Shown here piece by piece: positions 34,435 to 42,883 of a stretch of DNA of 64,000 nucleotides. Position 1 is the first letter of the stretch. Every line of letters starts with the position of its first letter. The stretch spans positions 1 to 64,000 of the forward strand of contig CAJTCR010000020.1 of assembly GCA_910574915.1 (NCBI GenBank). The letters run 5' to 3'. The stretch is from Eubacteriaceae bacterium. Lineage in GTDB: Bacteria; Bacillota; Clostridia; Lachnospirales; Lachnospiraceae. The translations under genes and the position numbers were made by a program. The notes below the pieces were generated by a model. It was given only the letters and a program-made list of their open reading frames with translations. It had not been told where the DNA came from and did no database searches.

Positions 34435-36030
34435 ATGAGCAATCATAAAGAAACAATAGTGAATGGAAAAGCTGTCCTTGGCATTGAATTTGGTTCTACG
34501 AGGATTAAGGCAGTACTGGTTGGAGAGGACAATACGCCGATCGCATCCGGGGCGCATGACTGGGAGAACCGTTTGGAGGACGGGATCTGGACTTATACGC
34601 TGGATGATATCTGGACAGGGCTTGCGGACAGCTATACAAAGATGACGGAGGATGTCAGGACGCAGTATGGCGTGGAGGTGACAAAGCTTGCAGCGATCGG
34701 CTTTTCTGCCATGATGCATGGGTATATGGTATTTGACCAGGCAGGAGAATTGCTCGTGCCGTTCCGTACATGGAGAAATACAATTACCGGGCAGGCGAGC
34801 GAGCAGCTCACGGAGCTGTTTCAGTACCATATCCCGCAGAGATGGAGCATCGCGCATCTGGATCAGGCAATTTTAAACGGCGAAGAGCATGTGGCAAAAA
34901 TCGATTATCTGGTAACACTTGCGGGCTACATACACTGGCAGCTTACTGGGGAAAAGGTGCTTGGTGTAGGAGAAGCTTCCGGGATGTTCCCGATTGACAT
35001 TGCTGCATGTGATTTTAACGAGCGTATGATCGGACAGTTTGATGAAAGGGTTGCTGCAAAGGGATACCCGTGGAAGCTGCGCGGCATTCTGCCAAAAGTG
35101 CTTTCGGCAGGAGAAGCGGCTGGAACGCTGACGGAAGAAGGCGCGAAGCGCCTGGACGTATCCGGCAGATTACAGGCAGGCGTTCCGGTTTGCCCGCCGG
35201 AAGGCGACGCTGGGACAGGCATGGTTGCTACAAACAGCGTAGCAGTGCGGACAGGCAATGTATCAGCAGGCACCTCTGTATTTGGTATGGTCGTTATGGA
35301 AAAAGAGTTGTCCAAAGTATATGAGGAAATCGACCTTGTTACAACGCCGACAGGCAACCTGGTCGGTATGGTGCACTGTAACAACTGTACGTCAGACCTG
35401 AATGCGTGGGTGAATTTATTTAAGGAGTTTGCGGAAAGCTTCGGCATGTCTGTAGATATGAACCAGCTTTTTGGAACACTTTATCATAAAGCATTAGAAG
35501 GAGATAAGAACGGCGGCGGGCTGCTTGCCTACAACTATTTTTCCGGCGAGCACGTAACGAATTTTGAGGCAGGGCGTCCATTGTTTGTACGCAAGCCAGA
35601 CAGCCGCTTTAATCTTGCAAACTTTATGCGTGTACATTTGATGGCTTCTTTAAGCGTATTAAAGACAGGGTTAAACCTGATGCTTAAGGAAGAAGGCGTA
35701 AAAGTTGACAAGATGCTAGGCCACGGAGGGCTGTTCAAGACCAAAGGCGTAGGGCAGAGTATTCTTGCAGCAGCAATCGACGCTCCGGTATTTGTAATGG
35801 ATACAGCGGGAGAAGGCGGTGCATGGGGTATTGCGCTGCTGGCTTCTTATATGGTAAACAAGGCAGACGGAGAAAGCCTGGATGATTACTTAAACAACAA
35901 AGTATTTGCAGGACAGGAAGGTACAAAGATGGAGCCAGATCCTGCGGATGTAAAAGGATTTGACGAATATTTGGAAGTATATACAGCAGGGCTCCCGATT
36001 GAACGGGCAGCAGTTGATCGGTTGCAGTAG
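34435..36030 (+). CDS. FGGY-family carbohydrate kinase
   Basis: 531 residues from [29 protein letters not shown], with GGGAGG 6 bp upstream. The ATPase phosphate-1 motif [13 protein letters not shown] opens the first RNase H-like lobe. The second has [14 protein letters not shown] (phosphate-2 region), [25 protein letters not shown] and [10 protein letters not shown] (adenosine site). It belongs to the ribulokinase/xylulokinase type and would phosphorylate a ketopentose or related sugar in the cytoplasm. No isomerase, epimerase or transporter is adjacent, so the sugar cannot be assigned. Confidence 0.85.
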   Translation: MSNHKETIVNGKAVLGIEFGSTRIKAVLVGEDNTPIASGAHDWENRLEDGIWTYTLDDIWTGLADSYTKMTEDVRTQYGVEVTKLAAIGFSAMMHGYMVFDQAGELLVPFRTWRNTITGQASEQLTELFQYHIPQRWSIAHLDQAILNGEEHVAKIDYLVTLAGYIHWQLTGEKVLGVGEASGMFPIDIAACDFNERMIGQFDERVAAKGYPWKLRGILPKVLSAGEAAGTLTEEGAKRLDVSGRLQAGVPVCPPEGDAGTGMVATNSVAVRTGNVSAGTSVFGMVVMEKELSKVYEEIDLVTTPTGNLVGMVHCNNCTSDLNAWVNLFKEFAESFGMSVDMNQLFGTLYHKALEGDKNGGGLLAYNYFSGEHVTNFEAGRPLFVRKPDSRFNLANFMRVHLMASLSVLKTGLNLMLKEEGVKVDKMLGHGGLFKTKGVGQSILAAAIDAPVFVMDTAGEGGAWGIALLASYMVNKADGESLDDYLNNKVFAGQEGTKMEPDPADVKGFDEYLEVYTAGLPIERAAVDRLQ

Positions 36031-36038
36031 AGGACGAA

Positions 36039-36079
36039 ATGCCGTTGTGTGGATAAAAACCATGCAGCGGTATTTTTTA
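36039..36079 (+). terminator. Terminator of the FGGY kinase gene
   Basis: ATGCCGTTGTGTGG (36039-36052) pairs along its whole length, with four G-T wobbles, with CCATGCAGCGGTAT (36060-36073). TTTTTAT follows. Confidence 0.75.
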
Positions 36080-36129
36080 TGTAGTTTTATAAAACAGATC
36101 TGTGCAAGAAAAGTGTTAAGATATTACCA

Positions 36130-36220
36130 AAGGGACGCCAGGAGAGGGGATGGGCACGCCCTCTCTTGGCTGCTCTTCGTAAGTGCTACTAAACAAGCTC
36201 GATATGGTTTGGTTTGTATA
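36130..36220 (+). repeat. Repeat family C, copy
   Basis: AGGGACGCCAGGAGAGGGGA, then CCCTCTCTTGGCTGCTCTTC and the tail GTAAGTGCTACTAAACAAGC, GATATGGTTTGGTTTGT. It starts a 900-bp gene-free stretch (36031-36954) that holds only repeat elements. Confidence 0.75.
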
Positions 36221-36337
36221 AGGTTTGGATGACTTTAATTAAAAGTCAACTGTCAAGAACCTATGAGGGAAATCTTATTCAATGGAATCTTGATATTTTA
36301 GATTGAATTCAAGCGGATTTTTTGCTAAAATAACCTA

Positions 36338-36497
36338 GAGCCTGTTTGAAAAATCATTCCCGTGATCTGCACTCCCCACTTTGCGGAGAATTTATCCAAA
36401 ATTTAGGAGTCATAGCGGGCTATGTAACCTGAATTTGGCGAAAATATCACGCAAAGTGGGGAATGCAGATGGCAGGAATGATTTTTCAAATACGCTC
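36338..36497. mobile_element. MITE-like element, family 2, long copy
   Basis: 160 bp. The ends GAGCCTGTTTGAAAAATCAT and ATGATTTTTCAAATACGCTC are inverse repeats, and the repeat continues inward (CCCCACTTTGCG / CGCAAAGTGGGG). TA stands on both sides in a C-TA-...-TA-G context. No reading frame. A shorter relative of 86 bp lies at 56888-56973. Confidence 0.85.
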
Positions 36498-36519
36498 TAG
36501 TATTATAGCGAACAATACA

Positions 36520-36808
36520 AACAAGATCGAACTTGCTTTCGTAACACTTATGAAGAACAGCCGGGAGAGGGGATCGGCGCACCCTGGCGGCGGCTTTGGA
36601 AGAAGGTTTAGAAGCTCTTAGCCTTCTGCAAAATAACTAGGGGCGCAGCCAAGCGGCACCGATAGCTTTCGGCGGGCAGCCGGAAGCGGACTAGGTGGCG
36701 CGACCGTGCACAGCCACAGCGTACCAGCAGAATGCTTAGGGCTTCTTAACCTTCTGGAACTGACGCCGCCAGGGCGTGCCGATCCCCACTCCCGGCGTCC
36801 CTTCCTAT
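36520..36808 (-). repeat. Repeat family C, expanded copy with long internal palindrome
   Basis: The outer parts are family C (GAAGAACAGCCGGGAGAGGGGA near 36551 and CCCACTCCCGGCGTCCCTTCCT ending near 36806). In place of the short loop it carries about 200 bp that are again a long imperfect palindrome: CACCCTGGCGGCGGC...GAAGAAGGTTTAGAAGC against GCTTCTTAACCTTCTGG...GACGCCGCCAGGGCGTG. No convincing gene was seen in it. Confidence 0.7.
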
Positions 36809-36954
36809 AAAAACAAACACACTCAAATTTCAGCAAAACAGTTCAACCCTATTCGCTGTAATATGAAAATAACCAAACAAAACGATTTTATATACCTATT
36901 ATTATAGAAAGCATTTATAGAAAAAAATCAAACCAATATAAGGAACCGTATTTT

Positions 36955-37851
36955 ATGAAAAAGAAACTAATATGCGCATGGCTGGCGATTACGGTACTTG
37001 CGGGAGTCTCCGCCTGCGGCAGAAAGAAACTACAGCCGGATGGCGGGCGTCAGGAAGAACAGTCAGGCAGCAGTGTGCAGGAAGAACAAGGGGGAGAAGG
37101 AGTACAGGCACAGCCTGCGCCGGTGGAGCAAGATGCCGAAGGAATGGCGGACGCCCCGGCAGATAAGATTGCATATGCAAAGGATGTAAGGCTGGAAGTT
37201 TGTCTGGGCGATCCGCTCATTATGCCAGAGATGGCAGAGGTGGTATACAGCGCCGATGCGGGCAGCGGGATGGTTCCGGTACGCTGGGATGACAAACAGG
37301 TAGAGAAAATTAAGACGACAAAGAGCGGGCTGTATACGGTAAAAGGCAGGCTGGATGAAGGTACGCAGGTGATATGCCAGGTCGTTGTCGCACCGAAAAA
37401 CTGGCTGCTGAATCCGGGATTTGAAAAAAATGATATTTCGATGTGGAAGGTATCGTATCAGGGGGATACCAACCCGACCGGGATACAGGAAATAGAATCG
37501 GAAGCAAAGTCTGGAAAAAACAGCTTTTATTTCAGAAGCGATAAAAAACAGAACTTTAAAATCTGGCAGGATGTTTCCGGTATGGAAGCAGGGACATATG
37601 AAGCGTCCGTTCATATCCGGGGCGATGCTGCTTTAGCAAAGATCTGCCTGTATGTAGTTGCAGGCGGCAAAACCATCTGCTCAAAGCCAGTAAAGCTAAA
37701 AGGCGGAACCACATGGCGCGTGCCAAAGATAAAAGGGCTGAAGCTGGACGGAAAGTCGAAGGTGGTTGTTGGCATCAAGGTGAAATGTGCGGGCGGCAGT
37801 TGGGGAGTTGCGGATGATTTTGTGCTGGTGAAACAAGAAAAAGGAGAATGA
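36955..37851 (+). CDS. Lipoprotein with Ig-like and carbohydrate-binding-like domains
   Basis: 298 residues. The lipoprotein signal has its Cys at about 21 (AGVSAC). A Gln/Glu/Gly-rich tether (about 25-70) precedes a bacterial Ig-like segment (about 78-143; LEVCLGDPLIMPEMAEVVY, then GLYTVKGRLDEGTQVICQVVV). A beta-sandwich like a carbohydrate-binding module follows (about 148-298), with NPGFEKNDISMWKVSYQGD and YFRSDKKQNFKIWQDVSGMEAGTYEAS. This pair is often found on secreted galactanases of Lachnospiraceae, but no catalytic domain is present. It may be a surface glycan-binding protein. trpS starts 4 bp after its stop. Confidence 0.75.
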   Translation: MKKKLICAWLAITVLAGVSACGRKKLQPDGGRQEEQSGSSVQEEQGGEGVQAQPAPVEQDAEGMADAPADKIAYAKDVRLEVCLGDPLIMPEMAEVVYSADAGSGMVPVRWDDKQVEKIKTTKSGLYTVKGRLDEGTQVICQVVVAPKNWLLNPGFEKNDISMWKVSYQGDTNPTGIQEIESEAKSGKNSFYFRSDKKQNFKIWQDVSGMEAGTYEASVHIRGDAALAKICLYVVAGGKTICSKPVKLKGGTTWRVPKIKGLKLDGKSKVVVGIKVKCAGGSWGVADDFVLVKQEKGE

Positions 37852-37855
37852 TAAA

Positions 37856-38947
37856 ATGGCAGAAAAGAAAAAAATAATATTAACAGGCGACCGTCCGACG
37901 GGAAAGCTGCATATAGGGCACTATGCTGGTTCATTAAAGCACCGCGTGGAGCTGCAAAATTCAGGAGAATACGACAAAATATTTATTATGATCGCGGATG
38001 CGCAGGCGCTGACGGACAATGCGGACAATCCGGCGAAAATCCGTCAAAGCATTATGGAAGTTGCTCTGGATTATTTATCGATCGGCATTGATCCATCAAA
38101 ATCGACAATTTTTGTCCAGTCACATGTGTCGGAGCTGACGGAGCTGTCGTTTTATTATATGAATCTCGTCACCGTATCCAGATTGCAGCGCAATCCGACC
38201 GTAAAAGCAGAGATTCAGATGCGTAATTTTGAGACGAGTATCCCGGTTGGATTTTACACGTATCCGATCAGCCAGGCGGCGGATATTACCGCGTTTGAAG
38301 CGACAACGGTTCCGGTAGGAGAGGATCAGGCGCCAATGCTGGAGCAGACAAGGGAAATTGTGCATAAGTTTAACGCTGTCTATGGCGAAACGCTGACAGA
38401 GCCAAATATTTTGCTGCCGGATAACCGGGCGTGCCTGCGCCTGCCGGGAACAGACGGTAAGGCAAAAATGAGCAAATCGCTCGGAAACTGCATTTATTTG
38501 TCAGATACCGAAGAGGATGTCAGAAAAAAAGTAATGTCCATGTTTACAGATCCAGACCATATTCGTGTACAGGATCCTGGCAAACTGGAAGGGAACACGG
38601 TATTTACGTATCTGGATGCGTTCAGTAAAACAGAACACTTTGCGCAATATCTGCCGGAGTATGCCAACCTGGATGAGCTGAAAGAGCATTATAAGCGCGG
38701 CGGGCTTGGAGATGTCAAGGCGAAAAAGTTCTTAAACAGCGTTATGCAGGAAGAATTAGCTCCGATCCGTGCACGCAGGGCGGAATATGAAAAAAAGATT
38801 GACCAGGTTTATGAGATTTTAAAAAGCGGAAGCGAGACAGCAAAACAAACAGCGGCGAAGACGCTTGATAAGGTCAAACATGCGATGCGGATTGACTATT
38901 TTCATGACCCGGCGTTTTTGGCGGAGCAGAAGCAGAGATTTGAATAG
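37856..38947 (+). CDS. trpS: Tryptophanyl-tRNA synthetase
   Basis: 363 residues, a class I synthetase. TGDRPTGKLHIGHYAGSL carries the HIGH signature and KMSKSLGN the KMSKS loop. EATTVPVGEDQAPMLEQTREI belongs to the Trp-binding part. It charges tRNA-Trp, the same tRNA that the T-box in front of the trp operon senses. No T-box or terminator lies in front of it. GGAGA overlaps the end of the lipoprotein gene, so it is translated from that transcript or an unseen promoter. Confidence 0.96.
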   Translation: MAEKKKIILTGDRPTGKLHIGHYAGSLKHRVELQNSGEYDKIFIMIADAQALTDNADNPAKIRQSIMEVALDYLSIGIDPSKSTIFVQSHVSELTELSFYYMNLVTVSRLQRNPTVKAEIQMRNFETSIPVGFYTYPISQAADITAFEATTVPVGEDQAPMLEQTREIVHKFNAVYGETLTEPNILLPDNRACLRLPGTDGKAKMSKSLGNCIYLSDTEEDVRKKVMSMFTDPDHIRVQDPGKLEGNTVFTYLDAFSKTEHFAQYLPEYANLDELKEHYKRGGLGDVKAKKFLNSVMQEELAPIRARRAEYEKKIDQVYEILKSGSETAKQTAAKTLDKVKHAMRIDYFHDPAFLAEQKQRFE

Positions 38948-38952
38948 ACGTA

Positions 38953-39028
38953 ACAAAAAGAACTGTGCAAATCAAGGATGCCGATCCATATACGGATCGA
39001 TCTATGATATTGCACAGTTCTTTTTTAT
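38953..39028. terminator. Bidirectional terminator between trpS and the C39 peptidase gene
   Basis: AAAAAGAACTGTGCAA pairs with TTGCACAGTTCTTTTT around a second small palindrome (CCGATCC/GGATCG). T runs stand on both strands. Confidence 0.85.
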
Positions 39029-39030
39029 GT

Positions 39031-39948
39031 TTATGCGGCGGAATACGCCCACAGATTTTTAATCTGTCCCCGCAGCGTGTCAAATGTCCAGCTTTTGCCG
39101 CTTCTTGCGATGCAGTTTGGATCATTGATCCAAAAACCGTTTTCGTCATAGCCATAGATCATAATAAAATGCCCCTGCGTCGTAAAATCTCCAGGCCCCA
39201 TCGAGCAGATAATCGGATTGCCGGAGTCGAGCGCGGATTTCATTACCGTTTCGTCCAGTGACAATTCCCTGGCGTAAAGCCCCAGCAAGGACGCGCCTTC
39301 CGTCATAAGCGACCATGCCGTTCCGCTGCCTTCTACATAATAACCACGCTCTTCGCTGAAACGCGCGACTGCGTCCGGGGTCTGGTCAGACTGTCCGGTC
39401 AGCGATACGAGCACCATAGACAGGCAGGTAGGCCCGCATCCAGACAGCCCAATCATACTGCCGCCGTATGAGACATAGCCCCAGCGCTTGTCCCATTGCA
39501 AAAAAAGCGGAAACTGCTGTGTAAGCTCCTGGCTGGTAAATCCTTCCTGTGCGGCATACTGCGGCAGGTCTGCCTTTAAATATCCGATCATAAAATCTTC
39601 CATTTCAGGATTGTTCAGATAAGCAGCCAGTAAAGTTTCAGAATACTGGTTTCGGTTTTTATAAATGCGCGCGGCTTTTTTGCCTGTTTCGGAATGTGCT
39701 TTCAGATCTGCGACGATCTGCGCGGTATGACGTTCGATGGGCTGTTTTACAGTGACAGCAGAAGCTGCTTGAATCCGGCTGTGGTCAGGCTTTACCGGGC
39801 TGTCGGCTCTAAGCAGGTAGCTGTTTGCGGCGCGCAGCGCTGCGACGATAGCTGTCATCAGTGCAGCCATGCAGATAATACGCTGTATCGCACGCTGTTT
39901 TCTGCGGCGGATTTTCTTTTTTCGTGCAATTACTTCTGATCTTGTCAT
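39031..39948 (-). CDS. C39-like peptidase, membrane anchored
   Basis: 305 residues from MTRSEVIARKKKIRRRKQRA, with AAGGAGG 5 bp upstream; an in-frame start 66 bp earlier lacks such a site. A very basic N-terminus and one membrane helix (about 23-43) precede an extracytoplasmic part. The Peptidase_C39_2 domain (about 140-305) has the catalytic Cys in GLSGCGPTCLSMVL, the His in TQGHFIMIYGYDENGF and the Asp in WINDPN. No ABC exporter is fused, so it is not a bacteriocin exporter. Such proteins may trim surface peptides or wall material. Confidence 0.85.
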   Translation of the reverse strand: MTRSEVIARKKKIRRRKQRAIQRIICMAALMTAIVAALRAANSYLLRADSPVKPDHSRIQAASAVTVKQPIERHTAQIVADLKAHSETGKKAARIYKNRNQYSETLLAAYLNNPEMEDFMIGYLKADLPQYAAQEGFTSQELTQQFPLFLQWDKRWGYVSYGGSMIGLSGCGPTCLSMVLVSLTGQSDQTPDAVARFSEERGYYVEGSGTAWSLMTEGASLLGLYARELSLDETVMKSALDSGNPIICSMGPGDFTTQGHFIMIYGYDENGFWINDPNCIARSGKSWTFDTLRGQIKNLWAYSAA

Positions 39949-40125
39949 GGTTTCCTCCTTGATGCTTTGTTTATAGTATAACTGTTTGCGGATGATCTTT
40001 CTTTTCTTTCTCAATGCAGTTTTCTTACATAATTAAATGGATTTTCTTGCGAAATTCTTACGGGTATGATTATAAAATGAAATACGATCAAAACGGCATC
40101 ATTAAAAGGAGAAAGCGGCCGATCG

Positions 40126-41091
40126 TTAGCTGTTTATTTTTTGGATCATTTCTTTTAATAATGCAGCGGAAGCTTTCAACTGTTCCTGCTCTGTCTGGCT
40201 CAGGGTAATCGGCATCTGTCCTTCGGCGCCGTTTGCGCCGATGATCGTTGGCATACTCAGCACAAGATCTTCCAGCCCGTAAACAGGATCTACCAAAACA
40301 GAGACCGGAAGGATCGACTTTTCATCCCGCACGATCGCTTCACATATACGGCGTACAGCCATAGCGATTCCATAGTAGGTCGCTTTTTTCTTTTCAATAA
40401 TTTCATACGCACTGTTTTTTACAGTCTGTGCAATCTCAAGCATAGCGGCTTCATGGTGAAAATAGCCGCGCATTTCACACACATCATTTAAAGGCACGCC
40501 GGATACATTTGCGCTGCTGAACGCGGCAATCTCACTGTCGCCATGTTCGCCGATAATAAACGCATGGATGCTCCTGCTGTCTACGCCCAGGTGTTCGGCA
40601 AGCTCGCTTTTTAACCGACCGGTATCCAGTACCGTGCCCGAACCGATTACGCGGTTTTTCGGCAGCCCGGAGATTTTTAATGCTTCATAAGTCAGGATAT
40701 CGACGGGATTGGAAACAATCAGCAGGATGCCTTCGCATCCGTGTTTCATAATTTCCCCGATAATGGAACGCATAATCTTTGTATTTTTACTTACAAGATC
40801 CAGTCTCGTCTCGTCCGGCTTTTGATTGATGCCAGCCGTAATAATAATTACGGCTGCATCCGTAAGATCCTGATAGCCGCCTGCATAGATTTTCATCGGC
40901 ATTGCAAATGGCGTACCGTGGCTGATATCCAGCGCTTCGCCCTCTGCACGGTCTGCATCGGCATCGATTAAAACAAGTTCGGAAAACAATCCGCTTTGCA
41001 TCAATGCAAAAGCAGTAGAAGAACCGACAAAGCCGCAGCCAATTACCGCAGCCTTGCGTAGATTTACTTTTACACATTCTGTGTTAGACAT
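40126..41091 (-). CDS. ldh: L-lactate dehydrogenase
   Basis: 321 residues. A Rossmann domain opens with AAVIGCGFVGSSTAFAL (NAD binding). The substrate Arg lies in the loop QKPDETRLDL (about 90-99), the second at GRL (about 158-160), and the catalytic His in GEHGDSE (181-187). The Asp partner is in VLDTGRL. It reduces pyruvate to L-lactate to recycle NADH in fermentation. The loop QKPxETR marks LDH rather than malate dehydrogenase. Confidence 0.95.
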   Translation of the reverse strand: MSNTECVKVNLRKAAVIGCGFVGSSTAFALMQSGLFSELVLIDADADRAEGEALDISHGTPFAMPMKIYAGGYQDLTDAAVIIITAGINQKPDETRLDLVSKNTKIMRSIIGEIMKHGCEGILLIVSNPVDILTYEALKISGLPKNRVIGSGTVLDTGRLKSELAEHLGVDSRSIHAFIIGEHGDSEIAAFSSANVSGVPLNDVCEMRGYFHHEAAMLEIAQTVKNSAYEIIEKKKATYYGIAMAVRRICEAIVRDEKSILPVSVLVDPVYGLEDLVLSMPTIIGANGAEGQMPITLSQTEQEQLKASAALLKEMIQKINS

Positions 41092-41290
41092 ATATATACC
41101 TCTTTAAAATTTTTTCTTATTGTTTTCAGTTTTGGAAAAATCTATACATAGAATTGCTAATTTTTGGTGAAAGGGCTGAAAATTATTGAGGGGAAAGAAA
41201 GCTCAAATTGTAAATTGCCTTTTACATGAGATTTCAAATCAAGGTACAGCCACTACAGCGAACAAATTTGGATTGCTTTGGTATATTTTT

Positions 41291-41380
41291 ACAGGAAGGG
41301 ACGCTGGGAAAGAGGATGTGCCTCCCCTGGCTGCTTTTCGTAAATGCTACGAAACAAGCTCAATATGGTTTTGTTTGTCT
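41291..41380 (+). repeat. Repeat family C, copy
   Basis: ACAGGAAGGGACGCTGGGAA, then CCTCCCCTGGCTGCTTTTCG and the tail TAAATGCTACGAAACAAGCT, AATATGGTTTTGTTTGT. It forms part of the left arm of the composite element. Confidence 0.7.
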
Positions 41381-41419
41381 ACTATGAACAAAATCAACCA
41401 TATGATATAACAGATTCTA

Positions 41420-41579
41420 GTACAGCATTGCAGAAATAACAGTGAATACAGCGCCCGCTGTTTCTGCCATCACCGCGTTGTCGTCAGTCAACGATGCACC
41501 CGGCATCGCCTCCCTCCTCCGCCTTGCGCTGCCAAAAATAACGTGCACTGTATTCACTGTTATTTCTGCAACGCTGTAC
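41420..41579. mobile_element. MITE-like element, family 1, copy B
   Basis: 160 bp, the same element as 31679-31838 in opposite orientation. The ends are GTACAGCATTGCAGAAATAA and TTATTTCTGCAACGCTGTAC. TA stands on both sides in C-TA-...-TA-G (41417-41419, 41580-41582). It contains no gene. Confidence 0.85.
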
Positions 41580-41660
41580 TAGGTTATTCTACATGGAAAA
41601 CCCGTCCAAAATAATTCCCTTGGAAACGCAAATCAGATAAAGTTCGCTCTAGTACTACAG

Positions 41661-41751
41661 CTACCAAACCATATCGGGCTTGTTTGGGCAGCACTTGCGA
41701 AGAACAGCCGGGAGAGTGTACCCCTCCTCTCTCCTGGCGTCCCTTCCTGTA
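41661..41751 (-). repeat. Repeat family C, copy
   Basis: On the minus strand it reads AGGAAGGGACGCCAGGAGAG, then CTCTCCCGGCTGTTCTTCG, the tail CAAGTGCTGCCCAAACAAGC and GATATGGTTTGGTAGC. It forms the right arm of the composite element. Confidence 0.7.
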
Positions 41752-41787
41752 AAAATTTACCAAAGCAATCCAAATTAGTTCACTCTA

Positions 41788-41815
41788 GTACAGCATTGCA
41801 GAAATAACGGTGTAC
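41788..41815. mobile_element. MITE family 1, internally deleted remnant
   Basis: 28 bp: GTACAGCATTGCAGAAATAA continues to GGTGTAC, with C-TA before and TA-G after. Only the left end and the last bases of the right end remain. Confidence 0.65.
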
Positions 41816-41923
41816 TAGAATTTTTTATGAAATAGTATGAAAATCATGTATAAAGCAGCATCAGACAGGGAATGCTAAGAGATTATATTCAAAATAAATT
41901 TTTAAAAGGGAAAGGCTGTTTTT

Positions 41924-42754
41924 ATGCAAAAAGTATTATATATAGAAGAAGCCGAGCAATATGCAGAATATATGAATCCAAAAGTAGTCAGGGGTATCCG
42001 CGACGATAGGACGGAGACGTTTGAATGTTATTCCAGATATACTTTATTTGTATTTCCGATGTATGATATCAGGCAGGTCAGACTGGCGGCAAACCAGGTC
42101 GTTATTTATATGGATCATGAAGATCTGCTTTTGTTTTGCGAAGGGCAGCGGGGGTACGCGCGTGTGAGCAGCCTGTTTCAGAAGGAAGCGACCAATGAGT
42201 GCGCGCTCTGGAGTTTTTTTCATAATCTGCTTAAAAATGATATGGATAACCTGGAGGATCTGGAATGCGAGATTGCGGATGCGGAAATGGCGGCGATGGT
42301 GCGGTTTCAGAACGACTATATCCGTAAGATTATCGCATACCGCAAAGAGCTGCTTCGGCTCAAGCGTTATTATGAACAGTTGGATACGATTATGGACAGC
42401 CTGCTCTTAAATGAAAATAAAATGCTGTCCGCAGACGGTATTCAGCATTTTACGATTTTGGCAAACCGGACGACGCGGTATTTGCAGAATGTGCTGAACC
42501 TGCGTGACTATGTTACCCAGATGCGCGAGGCATACCAGTCTCAGATCGATATTGAGCAAAATAACTTGATGCGCCTGTTTACGGTTATTACGACGGTATT
42601 TCAGCCGCTGACTTTGATGGTCGGCTGGTATGGGATGAATTTTGCCCATATGCCGGAGCTGCGGTGGAACTATGCGTATCCGGTGTTTATTGGCGCCAGT
42701 GTGATCGTATGTGTTCTGCTGCTTGCGTTTTTTAAGAAAAAAAGATGGGTGTAA
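41924..42754 (+). CDS. CorA-family divalent cation transporter
   Basis: 276 residues. A soluble N-terminal domain (about 1-205), with a long helix carrying many charged residues, is followed by two membrane helices (about 213-235 and 247-268). The selectivity motif YGMNF (about 237-241) sits at the end of the first. The C-terminus KKKRW is basic, as usual. The family forms pentameric Mg2+/Co2+ channels. The N-terminal part is shorter than in E. coli CorA. GGGAAAGG precedes the ATG. Confidence 0.9.
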   Translation: MQKVLYIEEAEQYAEYMNPKVVRGIRDDRTETFECYSRYTLFVFPMYDIRQVRLAANQVVIYMDHEDLLLFCEGQRGYARVSSLFQKEATNECALWSFFHNLLKNDMDNLEDLECEIADAEMAAMVRFQNDYIRKIIAYRKELLRLKRYYEQLDTIMDSLLLNENKMLSADGIQHFTILANRTTRYLQNVLNLRDYVTQMREAYQSQIDIEQNNLMRLFTVITTVFQPLTLMVGWYGMNFAHMPELRWNYAYPVFIGASVIVCVLLLAFFKKKRWV

Positions 42755-42883
42755 ATTGCAGAAATAGGAGTGTGTTTTGGAGCGATTCGTGTTAAAATAT
42801 AGAAAACGCAGACGTGCTTTGTGTCTGTACAGAGGAAGCTCCGGTATTTGCCGGATGCTGAAACCAGCAGGGAGATAAAATAT

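Larger units (their letters stand above)
41255..41786. mobile_element. Composite inverted-repeat element with nested insertions
   Basis: The outer ends are inverse repeats. The left end starts near 41257 with AGCGAACAAATTTGGATTGC and TTTGGTA. The right end finishes at 41784 and reads inward on the other strand as GAGTGAACTAATTTGGATTGC, TTTGGTA. The likeness continues through TTTTTACAGGAAGGGACGC into family C sequence on both sides, about 120 bp per arm. Inside lies MITE copy B. A further CGCTC-TA-G end is seen at 41649. No gene is present in the 830-bp gap 41092-41923. Confidence 0.65.

Noticed and set aside
39031-39948. Bacteriocin leader peptidase/exporter
   Set aside because: The C39 domain is not joined to ABC transporter domains and no leader-peptide gene lies nearby.
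40014-40208. Plus-strand frame of 64 codons between the C39 and ldh genes
   Set aside because: It overlaps the 3' end of ldh and lacks a ribosome site.
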